Source of the DNA: Archangium primigenium | GTDB taxonomy: Bacteria; Myxococcota; Myxococcia; Myxococcales; Myxococcaceae | Assembly (NCBI RefSeq): GCF_016904885.1 | Contig: NZ_JADWYI010000001.1 | Span: forward strand, 6,572,001-6,636,000 | Direction: 5' to 3' | Length of the DNA stretch: 64,000 nucleotides | Shown: positions 1 through 8,661 of the stretch, in pieces | Layout of the letters: every line of letters begins with the position of its first letter | How positions within the stretch are numbered: position 1 is the first letter of the stretch | Notes under the pieces: model-generated | The model's input: the letters and a program-made list of their open reading frames with translations, nothing else | Database searches by the model: none | Told to the model about the DNA's origin: nothing | Position numbers and translations under genes: made by a program

Positions 1-1690
1 TGGGCGAGGCCAGGGCTTCCTCGAAGCGCTTGATGTGCTTGATGAAGCCGGCCATGTCGTCGGACAGCTCCCCGAGCCCCTTGGCCTTGTGCTTGGAGAG
101 CACGGAGTGCAGGGCGCTGAACCAGCCCTTGGCGATGCCCGCCAGCTCCACCACCCGCAGGTTGGACACCATGGGGGCGCCGTCCACGACGATGCGCTTG
201 AAGCGCTCCTGCACCAGGGCGTCCGTGAGGCAGGACAGGGCCGCCAGCTCGTCGATGCCCGGGGGCGCGGCGTCCAGGAGGTTGCGGAAGAGCAGCAGAT
301 CCACCGGCACGTCGTTGCCCGTCTTGGGCGCGCCCTCGAAGGCCTTCTCCGCCTTCTCCTTCCAGCGCTTGCGCAGGGCGGTGAACCAGCCCGGCACGTC
401 CAGCTCGCGCGCGTAGAGGCCCTTGGTGCCCTTGACCTGCGTCTCCACGTCCGTGAGCCGGCTCTGCAGCACGTCCGAGAGCGAGTGCGCCGTGTCCGTG
501 GAGATGAGGAGCACGGGCCCCTCCTTCTCGGTGAGCGTCACCGCCGCGGCGGCCGCGCACGAGCTCTTGCCCACGCCGCCCTGACCCACGAAGAAGATGA
601 GCCGGGTGGGCGGCAGGGGCGGCGCCGCGATGGGCGGCATGGACGGGGCGCGCACCAGCGCGGGCGGGCCCTCGGCGGCGGCGAACTCCAGCGCCTTGGT
701 CTCCTTGCCGCTCGCCCACTCCTGGGCGAAGGGCTTGAGCAGCTCCAGGCCCCGCGGCGCCACCTCGCGCTTGCAGACCAGGTGCACGGGGACGTTCTTG
801 TCCAGCGCCTGGTACTTGCGCACGTGCGGGGCTTGCAGTCCCCGGCGGCCCTGGCAGGTGGGACAGCCTTCCCGGTCCTCGACCTGGTTGACCACCACCT
901 CGACCACGGGGATGCCGCGCTCGCGCAGCTGGGTGAAATACATGCGCGTCTGGGCCTCGGGCACCGGCTCCGCCAGCGTCACCAGGTGGAAGGCCGAGCG
1001 CGCGCCGTCCTTGAGCAGCCCGAGCAGCTTCTCCGCCCGCGCGAGCTGCTCCTCGAGGAAGGCCTGCTCCTCGGACACGGCCGCCGCCTTCTTGCCCTTG
1101 CCGCCCGCGGCCCGGTCCCCGCCCGCCTTCACGATGCCCAGGAACTTGCGCAGCGCCACCGGCATGTCGAACAGCCGCAGCGTGTGGCTGGTGGGCGCCG
1201 TGTCCACGACGACGCGGTCGAACTCCCCCGACTCCACCAATTCCGCCACCTGCCAGAGCGCCAGCAATTCCTCCAGCCCGGGCGTGGCCTGGCTGTACAA
1301 CTTTCCGAGCTCTTCCTCGGACAGGTGCGTGCCCTTCACCGCCGCCTTCTGCAGCGCGGGCAGGTACTTCTGCAGGAAGGGCTTGGCGAGCGCGGCCGGC
1401 TCCAGCTCCATGGCCCACAGCCCCGCCTCCCCCTTGCCCGCCTTGGCGCCCTTCTTGACCTTGGGCTCCGGCTTGGGCTCCGCGCCCTCCTCGGCGTCCA
1501 CACGCGAGGGCCTGGCCGTCAGGGGCTTGCGCAACAGGTCCGACAGGGATCGCACTGGATCCAACGAGACGAGTAGAACCCGCTCCTTGGGCGCTTCATC
1601 CACCAGCCGCAGGGCGTATGCCGCCGCGAGCGTGGTCTTGCCCACCCCGCCCTTGCCGCCGAAGAAGTGAAGAACTCGCGCGTCGCTCAT
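1..1690 (-). CDS. ArsA/Get3-family two-domain ATPase (3' end outside window)
   Basis: Minus-strand gene starting at ATG 1690 and running off the left edge, so the C-terminus is missing. The protein begins MSDARVLHFF followed directly by a deviant Walker A, GGKGGVGKTT (residues 11-20). A second one, GQGGVGKSS, lies near residue 367, giving two tandem ArsA-type ATPase domains. The first domain has the VVDTAPTSHTLR signature typical of ArsA and Get3. A CPTC motif near residue 274 recalls the zinc CxxC of Get3-like proteins, though here it lies in the first half. Lys/Ala-rich linkers interrupt the domains. ArsA proteins energise arsenite export and Get3 proteins chaperone membrane proteins. No arsenic genes are nearby, so an arsenic role is not supported. 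Family assignment is firm; function is unknown. Confidence 0.85.
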   Translation of the reverse strand, partial: MSDARVLHFFGGKGGVGKTTLAAAYALRLVDEAPKERVLLVSLDPVRSLSDLLRKPLTARPSRVDAEEGAEPKPEPKVKKGAKAGKGEAGLWAMELEPAALAKPFLQKYLPALQKAAVKGTHLSEEELGKLYSQATPGLEELLALWQVAELVESGEFDRVVVDTAPTSHTLRLFDMPVALRKFLGIVKAGGDRAAGGKGKKAAAVSEEQAFLEEQLARAEKLLGLLKDGARSAFHLVTLAEPVPEAQTRMYFTQLRERGIPVVEVVVNQVEDREGCPTCQGRRGLQAPHVRKYQALDKNVPVHLVCKREVAPRGLELLKPFAQEWASGKETKALEFAAAEGPPALVRAPSMPPIAAPPLPPTRLIFFVGQGGVGKSSCAAAAAVTLTEKEGPVLLISTDTAHSLSDVLQSRLTDVETQVKGTKGLYARELDVPGWFTALRKRWKEKAEKAFEGAPKTGNDVPVDLLLFRNLLDAAPPGIDELAALSCLTDALVQERFKRIVVDGAPMVSNLRVVELAGIAKGWFSALHSVLSKHKAKGLGELSDDMAGFIKHIKRFEEALASP

Positions 1691-2048
1691 GAAAACGTGG
1701 CCTTCCTTGACGCCCCCAAGCGTGGCTGAACTCCGTCCACCGACCGGAGTGCCACGGAGGCAACACGCCGATCGTCTTCCCCGACTGGGGACAGACAACA
1801 CCGGCTGCCTCGTGGGTTTGTGTGACCAGAAGGATCGCCCGCCGCGACCCCATGAGTCAAGCGGAGACGGGGTGCTCCCTCGCCCGTCCGACGCGCCGCA
1901 TCATGTTTTCCCCTCGCGAGGGACATCCGCACCCAGAGCCGTCCCGCGGCCACCGGGCGTGAAACTTCCGCCCCCGCTCAAGCGACCTGACAGGTGGGCT
2001 CCCGGGGAGGAGCCGCCGAGGTAGCTTCCGGGGGCGGACGGCCCGGAC
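1691..2048. other. intergenic region, 358 bp, no gene seen
   Basis: This lies upstream of the ArsA-like gene and downstream of the sigma-54 regulator; both genes are on the minus strand. I see no convincing gene. It ends, next to the regulator, in a GC-rich region with nested inverted repeats. It should also hold the promoter of the ArsA-like gene, which I could not pinpoint. Confidence 0.5.
1967..2038 (-). terminator. nested hairpins downstream of the sigma-54 regulator
   Basis: TCCGCCCCCG (1967-1976) is the exact reverse complement of CGGGGGCGGA (2029-2038). Inside the loop, GGCTCC (1997-2002) pairs with GGAGCC (2009-2014). The position just past the regulator stop suits a terminator, but there is no T-run, so intrinsic termination is uncertain. 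Confidence 0.4.
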
Positions 2049-3491
2049 TTAGCGGAACTCCGGATTGTTGCTGAGCAGCGAGCCGGCGGAGCCCGACAGG
2101 GTATTGCTCTCGTTCTTGCCCTGACGCGCCTCGGCCGCGTAGCGGTTGAGTTTGTTGTAGAGCGTCTTCTCGCTCACGCCGAGGATCTCCGCCGTGCGGG
2201 CCTTGTTGTTGCCATTGCGCTGCAGGCTGCCGAGGATGTACTCGCGCTCCACGGCGTCCAGCGACAGGCCGAAGGGCAGGCGGAAGGTGTGGCGCTCGGG
2301 GCTCTTGCCCGCCATGTCGGGGGGCAGGTGCTCGCGCATGATGAGCTCGCCGTCGCAGAGGATGACGGCGCGCTCCACGGCGTTGCGCAGCTCGCGGATG
2401 TTGCCCGGCCACTCGTGGTTCTTGAGCGTCTCCATGGCGTCCGGGTGCACGCCCGTGACGCGCTTGGCCGAGTCCCCGCGGAACTTCTCCACGAAGTGCT
2501 GCACCAGCATGGGCACGTCGTCCCGGCGCTCGCGCAGCGGCGGCAGGTGGATTTGAAAGACGTTGAGGCGGAAGTAGAGGTCCTCGCGGAAGCGCTTGGC
2601 CTCGATCTCCTTCTTGAGATCGCGGTTGGTGGCGCACAACACGCGCACGTCCACTTCCAGCTCCACCTTGCCACCCAGGCGGCGCAGGCGGCCCTCCTCG
2701 AGCACGCGCAGGAGCTTGGCCTGCAGCTCGATGGGAATCTCACCGAGCTCGTCCAGGAAGAGCGTGCCGCCGTGGGCGAGCTCGAACACGCCCGGCCGGC
2801 GCTGATCCGCGCCCGTGAAGGCGCCCTTCTCGTGGCCGAAGATCTCCGACTCGATGAGGGTGGCGGGGATGGAGGCGCAGTTGATGGCCACGAAGGGCTT
2901 GTCGCGCCGCTGCGACAGGTTGTGGATGGAGCGCGCCACCACTTCCTTGCCCGTGCCGGACTCGCCGGAGATGGCCACGCTCGCCTTGGAGGGGGCCACC
3001 TTCTCGATGAGCTCGAACACCTTGCGCATCACGCCCGACTGGCCGATGAAGTCCGAGGAGCCCAGCTGCTTGAGGCGCCGGCGCAGGCCCTGCACCTCGC
3101 GCATGGTCTCCTTCTTCTCCAGCGCCCGGTCGATGCAGACCTTGAGCCGCGCGGTGTCCAGCGGCTTGACGATGAAGTCGTAGGCGCCCTCGCGGATGGC
3201 CGCCACGGCGGCGTCGATGGTGCCGTGGCCCGTCAGCAGCACCACCGGGCAGTCCGGCAGCTCGTCGCGCAGCGTGCGCAGCAGCCCCAGGCCGTCCGTC
3301 TGCGGCATGGCCAGGTCCGACAGGACCACGTCCGGACGGAACTCACCCGCCTTGCGAAGCGCCTCGTTGGCGTCGAACGCGGTCTCCACCTTGTGACCCC
3401 AGGCGGTCAACATCTCCGCCAGCGCCTCACACGTATCGCGCTCGTCGTCCACCGCCAGAATTCGCGCGCTGCCCACGGGACCTCCAGACAT
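2049..3491 (-). CDS. NtrC-family sigma-54-dependent response regulator
   Basis: 480 residues in the classic order: receiver (about 10-125, likely phosphoacceptor D59 in VLSDLAM), AAA+ sigma-54 activation domain (about 145-375), and a C-terminal Fis-type helix-turn-helix near 430-465. Visible motifs are Walker A GESGTGKE (176-183), the sigma-54 contact loop GAFTGA (223-228) and Walker B LFLDEL (245-250). All catalytic motifs are intact, so it should activate transcription from -24/-12 promoters when phosphorylated. The gene immediately upstream on the same strand (51 bp gap) encodes a kinase-like protein, so the two probably form one operon and one signalling pair. The target genes cannot be read from the sequence. 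Confidence 0.95.
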   Translation of the reverse strand: MSGGPVGSARILAVDDERDTCEALAEMLTAWGHKVETAFDANEALRKAGEFRPDVVLSDLAMPQTDGLGLLRTLRDELPDCPVVLLTGHGTIDAAVAAIREGAYDFIVKPLDTARLKVCIDRALEKKETMREVQGLRRRLKQLGSSDFIGQSGVMRKVFELIEKVAPSKASVAISGESGTGKEVVARSIHNLSQRRDKPFVAINCASIPATLIESEIFGHEKGAFTGADQRRPGVFELAHGGTLFLDELGEIPIELQAKLLRVLEEGRLRRLGGKVELEVDVRVLCATNRDLKKEIEAKRFREDLYFRLNVFQIHLPPLRERRDDVPMLVQHFVEKFRGDSAKRVTGVHPDAMETLKNHEWPGNIRELRNAVERAVILCDGELIMREHLPPDMAGKSPERHTFRLPFGLSLDAVEREYILGSLQRNGNNKARTAEILGVSEKTLYNKLNRYAAEARQGKNESNTLSGSAGSLLSNNPEFR

Positions 3492-3542
3492 CTCAACTGC
3501 TCGGGATGAAGAAAAGGGTTGGGAAAAAGTCGTCCGCCGCCC

Positions 3543-4226
3543 TCAGGCGAGCGGGAAAGTCATCCGGCATGTCCCGCCCCGAAGGTGCAGGTCCACGCCG
3601 AGTTGCGCACAGCGCAGCTCCAGGGCCGCCGACGCCTCCGCGGGGCCGTCCGCCCCGGGGGAAGCGTCCGCGTCCACCACCTCGAACACCGCCCGGGCGT
3701 CCTCGATCCGCACGCCCACCGTCACCTCGGCGCCCGCAGCCGAGCGGCCATAGCCGCGCACCAGCGCCTGCACCACGAGGAAGCCCAGCTCCCCGATGTC
3801 CGACAGCCGCGCCCTCACACCCGGCGTGAGCGTGGAGCGTACCTGCAGGCGGTTCTTGCGGCTCTCGTGGGAGAGCACATCCAGGGCGCGCGTGACGGTC
3901 TCCGTGAGGTCGGTGTCACCCGCCCCACCCGGGCGGCTCACGATGAACTCGGCGAAGCGCCGCAAAATGCCGTCCACGCGCTGGATCTGCTCGCGCATGG
4001 ACTTGAGGTTCTTCTCTTGCGAGGGCGGCACCACGCCCGCCTCGCCCTTGAGCTTCTCCGTCAGCACTTCCAGGTGGATGGACAAGGCATTCAAGGGATT
4101 GCGCACGTCGTGCAGCAGGCTGTCCATCAGGGAGGGCACCGTGCTGTAGCGCGCGGCATCCACCACCGTGTCGGTCCCTTCGCGCACCGAGGGCGCGCCG
4201 CTGCTCGCAGCCATGGAGTTGATCAC
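3543..4226 (-). CDS. histidine-kinase-like protein with degenerate ATPase domain
   Basis: About 227 residues. I chose GTG 4226 because an AGGAG lies five bases upstream; ATG 4214 is an alternative. No membrane segment is seen, so it is probably cytoplasmic. An H-box, LLHDVRNPLNALSIHLEV, marks a HisKA dimerisation helix with the phosphoacceptor His. The region that should be the HATPase domain is poor: the N-box Asn is not evident (ELGFLVVQALVRGYG) and I see no DxGxG box, only VVDADASPGADG. It may therefore act as a phosphatase, scaffold or phosphotransfer protein rather than an autokinase. It sits directly upstream of the NtrC-type regulator, its probable partner. Confidence 0.75.
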   Translation of the reverse strand: MINSMAASSGAPSVREGTDTVVDAARYSTVPSLMDSLLHDVRNPLNALSIHLEVLTEKLKGEAGVVPPSQEKNLKSMREQIQRVDGILRRFAEFIVSRPGGAGDTDLTETVTRALDVLSHESRKNRLQVRSTLTPGVRARLSDIGELGFLVVQALVRGYGRSAAGAEVTVGVRIEDARAVFEVVDADASPGADGPAEASAALELRCAQLGVDLHLRGGTCRMTFPLA

Positions 4227-4465
4227 GCATGCTCCTGATGAGATTGGCGGGCGCCCGTGACTCCACCGCCCCGTCCACTCCCAGGATCTAGGGACTGGCG
4301 TATTTACCGTCAACCCTGAGCCGGTAATTCTTGCTGGACGGGAGGCATTCCAGGCTGAAACGTCTGCCACCCACCCAAACAACTGTTCATCCTCCGACGC
4401 TTTGTCGCGCGAACATCGGGAGTGCACGCGAGTTGCGTGTGCTGGAGGACACCGGGTGCCAGTAA

Positions 4466-4927
4466 TTAACGTCCGGACGGTTGCTCTTCGGGGCCGGGAC
4501 CCACGAGTTCGATGTCCAATCGGGAGGCGACCTCGAAGATGCGCGGATCCCGGTAGAACTCCCCGTAGACGATGCGCTGGACGCCCGTGTTGGCGATGAG
4601 CTTGAAGCACGGCCAGCAGGGGCTCGCCGTCGTGTAGAGCGTGGTGGGTTTGTCGCGCTCGCTGTCGATGCGCACGCCGTTCTTGGCCGCCTGGATGATG
4701 GCATTGGCCTCGGCATGGACCGTGGCCACGCAGTGGCCGTTCTCCATCATGTGGCCCACGTCCGAGCAGTGCGGCAGGCCGCGGATGGAGCCGTTGTAGC
4801 CGGTGGAGAGGATGGTCCGGTCCCGCACCAGCAGCGCCCCCACGTGCTTGCGATCACACGTGGCCCGGCTGGCCACCTGGCGGGCGATGTCCATGAAGTA
4901 CTGATCCCACGCGCTGCGCTCGGCCAT
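4466..4927 (-). CDS. deoxycytidylate (dCMP) deaminase family protein
   Basis: 153 residues, a normal length for bacterial dCMP deaminase (ComEB-like). It has the zinc-binding motifs HAEANAI (H71, catalytic E73) and SPCWPC (C104, C107), and an N-terminal stretch CDRKHVGALLVRD typical of the family. The reaction is deamination of dCMP to dUMP, supplying thymidylate synthesis. Start ATG 4927 is preceded by a purine-rich GGAGG-type ribosome site. A strong hairpin (4979-5006) separates it from the protease gene upstream, so it is probably transcribed alone. Family assignment is firm; substrate is inferred from the family. Confidence 0.93.
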   Translation of the reverse strand: MAERSAWDQYFMDIARQVASRATCDRKHVGALLVRDRTILSTGYNGSIRGLPHCSDVGHMMENGHCVATVHAEANAIIQAAKNGVRIDSERDKPTTLYTTASPCWPCFKLIANTGVQRIVYGEFYRDPRIFEVASRLDIELVGPGPEEQPSGR

Positions 4928-4978
4928 GTCTGCCTCCTCCCTGGCATGTACCGTGGAGGCTCGGCGTGTCGAGTTTTC

Positions 4979-5006
4979 CCGTCCGGCACCCGACAGTGCC
5001 GGACGG
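4979..5006 (-). terminator. hairpin terminator after the serine protease gene
   Basis: Perfect 10-bp stem, CCGTCCGGCA (4979-4988) with TGCCGGACGG (4997-5006), and an 8-base loop. It lies 18 bp past the stop of the minus-strand protease gene. No clear U-tract follows on the minus strand. Confidence 0.65.
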
Positions 5007-5024
5007 CGGACGTGGGGCGTCGTG

Positions 5025-5885
5025 CTAGCGGCTGGCGAGCGGCGCCGCGCCGAGCAGCCGACCGAAGCCGTGCTGGCCGAGGAAGGCGCGCACCTTGGCG
5101 GTGGGCGCGGCGAAGGTCTCGCCGGGCATGGGCACGTCGAAGCTGAAGTTCTGCTCGGCCACGGCGAAGCCCACCTTGGCGGTGCGGTAGCCCTCCACGA
5201 TGGCGAGCAGCTTGCCGGACTCCAGGCTGAAGATGCCGCCGCCCGAGGCCCCGTAGCCGATGGGCGCGTCCGTCTTCACCATGCGCGGCTGCTTGTTCGT
5301 CTTGTCCCACTCCACCTGGGACAGCATGCCGCCGGACAGCGACAGCGCCCGGCCGTAGGGCGAGGCGGCCACCACCACGTCCTCGCCCAGCTCCAGCTCC
5401 GCGTCCGCGGCGAGCTGGGCCGGCGCGAGCTCCAGGCCCGCCACCCGCACGAGCGCCAGGTCCATGTCCGGCACCGAGCCCGTCGCCACCACGCTCGCCG
5501 TGTACTCGGTGGCGTCGCCCCGCGCGTCCACGATGACGAGCAGCCGCGGCGCCTCGAAGCCCTCCATGTCCACGGCGTGCGCGTTGGTGAGCACGTAGCT
5601 CACGGGCCCCTCGGGCGTGCGCTCGTTGCCGATGACCACGCCGGAGGCGGCGCTCCGCGCCTTGCCGCCCTCGAGCACCGACAGCCGCACGTTGTGCGGC
5701 AGGATGCGCCGCACCTGCTCCTTGCGCGTGGGCCGGGGCGCCACCGCCGCCGGCGCCGCGGTCACCGGGGCGGGCGTCTCGTGCTCCACCCTCGGGGAGG
5801 GCCTGGCCGCCTCGTGCGGGGTCGGCGTGGCCGCGCAGGACAGCATGGCGAGGAAGGCGGGCAGGCCGAGGGTGAAACGGGTCAT
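5025..5885 (-). CDS. trypsin-like serine protease, predicted lipoprotein
   Basis: 286 residues. The N-terminus is a signal peptide ending in a lipobox-like LSC with Cys17, followed by a Pro/Ala-rich tether to about residue 55. The protease domain carries a full catalytic triad: H103 in TNAHAV, D142 in DMDLAL and S214 in GASGGG. There is no PDZ domain, so it differs from DegP/HtrA. It should be anchored in the inner or outer membrane facing the periplasm or outside. The substrate is unknown. The gene is flanked by an unrelated deaminase and kinase. Confidence in the fold and triad is high. Confidence 0.88.
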   Translation of the reverse strand: MTRFTLGLPAFLAMLSCAATPTPHEAARPSPRVEHETPAPVTAAPAAVAPRPTRKEQVRRILPHNVRLSVLEGGKARSAASGVVIGNERTPEGPVSYVLTNAHAVDMEGFEAPRLLVIVDARGDATEYTASVVATGSVPDMDLALVRVAGLELAPAQLAADAELELGEDVVVAASPYGRALSLSGGMLSQVEWDKTNKQPRMVKTDAPIGYGASGGGIFSLESGKLLAIVEGYRTAKVGFAVAEQNFSFDVPMPGETFAAPTAKVRAFLGQHGFGRLLGAAPLASR

Positions 5886-6053
5886 CGAGGCTCCGGACGC
5901 GGGGGCAAGAGGACTTCAGGCAAGGGAACTTCGGAGGAGTGCTTCGGGCTTCAACATCACCGAAGCACCCATCATCCCCACGTCACGCGCTTTTCAGGAA
6001 GCATCGGGCCCGCGCGCCGCCCGCCCGTCCGCCTGCTCCCCGGGGAGCACGGC

Positions 6054-8324
6054 TCAGCCGTAGCGCTTCCGCATGAGGAAGAGGATGGCGTCCTTGGCGC
6101 AGTGCTCGCAGTAGCCGTAGCGCTCGCTCATGGCCTTCAGGGTGCTCTCCACCTGGGTCTGCTCGCGCGAGGACAGCGTGCCCCGGTCCTCGGAGAGGTA
6201 CTTGAGCACGTTCTCCTTGTTGCGCCGCAAGACGCGCTTGCGCTCCTCGAAGTAGTGGTCGCGCAGGCGGCGGAAGAGGTCCGGGAAGATGCGCGGGTAG
6301 TCCATCTCCGCGTCCGGGTTGTCCAGCTTGTGCGCGCCGATCTGCGAGATGAGGCCCCGGCGGAACTCGCCCGGATCCTCGCCGCGCGGCATGACGATGG
6401 CCTCCATCTCCGCCATGCGCTGCTCGTCCACGCGCTCCATGGCCCCGGTGTGGCGGTTGCGGATCTTCTCGCCCTTGACCCAGTGGCTCACGTTGTAGAC
6501 GTAGCGCTCGACCAGCTCGCGGTACTGGCCCTCGGAGACCAGGCCCATGCTCTCGCGCACCTCCTCGTCCACCCGGTCGAGGTACTCGGCCTGCACCGCG
6601 CGCACGAACTCCTCGTGGTCGTGGTAGCCGTCCACCACTTCCTGCAGGAGGAACTCGTAGACGCTCTTGTCCTTGCAGATGGCCTCGAGCTCCTCGATCA
6701 CGGCGAGCGCGTGCAGGCACTTGTAGTCCGGGTGCTGGGCGGCGTTGAACAGCGCCGTCTTGATCTCCCGGGCGCTCGCGCCGCTGCGGCCCTCGTAGTT
6801 GGGGTAGGCGTCGGACTCCTCGTACAGGTCCGTGCGCAGCTTCCTGAGCTCCTTGCCGTGCGCGAGGCTGAGCCGGTCGGGCACCACGCCGTCCTCGTAC
6901 AGGTGCATCTTCTCCACCGGCGTCACCTGATCGATGAGCTCCTTGACCTCGGGCGGGTAGCGGTCCGGGATGGGCTTCTTGAGGCGCGTGAGCACCGCCC
7001 ACATGGCGGCCACCTGGGTGGCGTGCGGGGCCACGTGCTTGCCCACGGTGGTGGAGGTGATCTGCGCGTCGTACACCTGCTGCTCCTGCTTGTAGCGGCG
7101 CAGGTAGGGCACGCGCACCAGCTCGATGCGGCCCTTGAAGGACGCGAAGTCCGGCAGCTCCTTGAACGCCCCCAGGTGCTTCTCGTTGGACGAGGCGAGC
7201 AGCACCTCGTCCAGTTGCAGCACGAAGTGCTCGAGCGGCACCTGGGCCGTCTCCACGAAGCCCAGCAGGTACTTGAAGGCCTCCAGGGGGCGCTTGAGCA
7301 GGTCCGAGTACTCGATGACGCCGCGGTTGGCGTGCACGAGCGCGCCGTGGGGCTCGAACAGGGCCACGTTGTGCAGGGCCGGCGGCATGTTGAGCATCTG
7401 GGCGCGGTCGGCCGAGACCTGCTGGTACATGGCGTCCACGCTCATCTGCGGCTCCACCATCACCGTGCCCACCTGGTAGCGGCGCGAGATGTAGAAGCGC
7501 TCCACGCGCACGTGGCGGACGACCTGCATGAAGTCGCCCTTGTAGTTGGCCAGCAGCGCCGAGTAGATGCTGCGGCACTTGTGGCACAGCTCGCCGTGGC
7601 GCATGTAGTCGGAGACGACGAAGTCCCCGTCGGCGCCCTGCCCTTCCGGGGTCCCCTTCTTCTTGAGCGCGCCCTCCTTGAGCGCGCCCTCGATGAGGCG
7701 CTGGCGCTCGGCGGGGGGCAGCACGAAGAGCGGCGGGTCGCGCAGCTCGCACGGGATGCGCACGTCGATGGACTCCGCGTCCAGGTGCGCGAAGGAGGAC
7801 AGGTCCTCCTCGCTCGTGGGCACGCGCTCGCCGCCAAAGCCGATGGAGCCCTTGACGAGCTTGGACGAGGGGAAGATCCAGCTGATGCGGTAGAGCGCCC
7901 CCTGGGGCTGGCGCGAGTAGTCCTCCATGCCCGTCTTGAGCGCGTTGACGAAGGTGGACTTCGCGCTGCCGTTGGGGCCGTGCATCATGATGAGCTTGTT
8001 GATGCGGCCGGCGCGGGTGAAGTTGCCCAGCATCCGGTAGACGGCGTTCTGCACCTCCTCCTGGCCGGCGACGCGGCCGTCACGGTCGCTGGAGGGCACG
8101 TCGAAGACCTTGAAGCGGCGCAGCTTGCCGGTGGGGTGCGACACCGTCTCGGTGCCGTAGTGGTCCATCACGTCGCGCAGGTACTGGGCGGCGTTGCGCG
8201 CCTGGGCCCGGGGGTCCGCCATGAAGAGCGCCAGGTACTCCTCGAAGGAGAGGATGGAGCGATTCTTGACGAAGTCGTCGGAGACCTGGGCGCCGACCTC
8301 CTGCAGGTATCGCTTGGCTTCCAC
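6054..8324 (-). CDS. prkA: PrkA-family serine protein kinase / AAA protein
   Basis: About 756 residues from GTG 8324, which has AGGAG seven bases upstream. The N-terminal AAA-like domain holds Walker A GPNGSAKST (116-124). The middle contains CHKCRSIYSALL, a conserved Cys-containing PrkA segment. The C-terminal half is the PrkA kinase-like region, containing the YRELVERYVYNVSHWVKGEK and RNRHTGAMERVDEQRM segments seen in family members. PrkA proteins are cytoplasmic and linked to stress survival and sporulation; in many bacteria the gene travels with yeaH (DUF444) and spoVR. Neither partner is adjacent here. It is divergent from an Hsp70 gene across a 337-bp gap, so the two may share stress control. 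Confidence 0.92.
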   Translation of the reverse strand: MEAKRYLQEVGAQVSDDFVKNRSILSFEEYLALFMADPRAQARNAAQYLRDVMDHYGTETVSHPTGKLRRFKVFDVPSSDRDGRVAGQEEVQNAVYRMLGNFTRAGRINKLIMMHGPNGSAKSTFVNALKTGMEDYSRQPQGALYRISWIFPSSKLVKGSIGFGGERVPTSEEDLSSFAHLDAESIDVRIPCELRDPPLFVLPPAERQRLIEGALKEGALKKKGTPEGQGADGDFVVSDYMRHGELCHKCRSIYSALLANYKGDFMQVVRHVRVERFYISRRYQVGTVMVEPQMSVDAMYQQVSADRAQMLNMPPALHNVALFEPHGALVHANRGVIEYSDLLKRPLEAFKYLLGFVETAQVPLEHFVLQLDEVLLASSNEKHLGAFKELPDFASFKGRIELVRVPYLRRYKQEQQVYDAQITSTTVGKHVAPHATQVAAMWAVLTRLKKPIPDRYPPEVKELIDQVTPVEKMHLYEDGVVPDRLSLAHGKELRKLRTDLYEESDAYPNYEGRSGASAREIKTALFNAAQHPDYKCLHALAVIEELEAICKDKSVYEFLLQEVVDGYHDHEEFVRAVQAEYLDRVDEEVRESMGLVSEGQYRELVERYVYNVSHWVKGEKIRNRHTGAMERVDEQRMAEMEAIVMPRGEDPGEFRRGLISQIGAHKLDNPDAEMDYPRIFPDLFRRLRDHYFEERKRVLRRNKENVLKYLSEDRGTLSSREQTQVESTLKAMSERYGYCEHCAKDAILFLMRKRYG

Positions 8325-8661
8325 GGGGTGACTCCTCTCGTGCGGTGGGTGGCCCCCGCCCGCGCTGCCCGGGGGGATTGCCTCCACGGAAACGCGGTGG
8401 CTGCCAGGACATTTCCTCCCGGCCCCCGGGAAGTCCAGGTCCCTTGTGCGCTTGTGTCCAGGGGCGTGCGGTCCGGGCGGGGGGGCCGCCGCCGGGGGCC
8501 CGGACCCCTCCCCGCGGGCGCTGGGGAGGGCCCCGGGGTGGACAGACCGGCGCCGTCGGGTATCACCGCGCTCGCGGCCCCCGTGAAGTTGCACTAACGT
8601 CGCCGCTTGATAAGCCGGGGCTTTCCGCTCCGCCTCGAGCCCCTTTCTCGGAGTCCCGCGC
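8325..8661. other. divergent intergenic region between prkA and the Hsp70 gene, 337 bp
   Basis: Very GC-rich, and it should contain both promoters. No clear -35/-10 pair was found. Around 8407-8435 an imperfect inverted repeat (GGAC, TTCC and CCGG blocks mirrored by CCCGGGAAGTCC) could fold in the prkA leader. No gene is supported inside; open frames on both strands look like compositional artefacts. Confidence 0.45.

Noticed and set aside
4422-4436. A sigma-54-like match GTGCAC-N5-TTGC on the plus strand
   Set aside because: The -24 element lacks the GG, and no plus-strand gene follows for about 4 kb.
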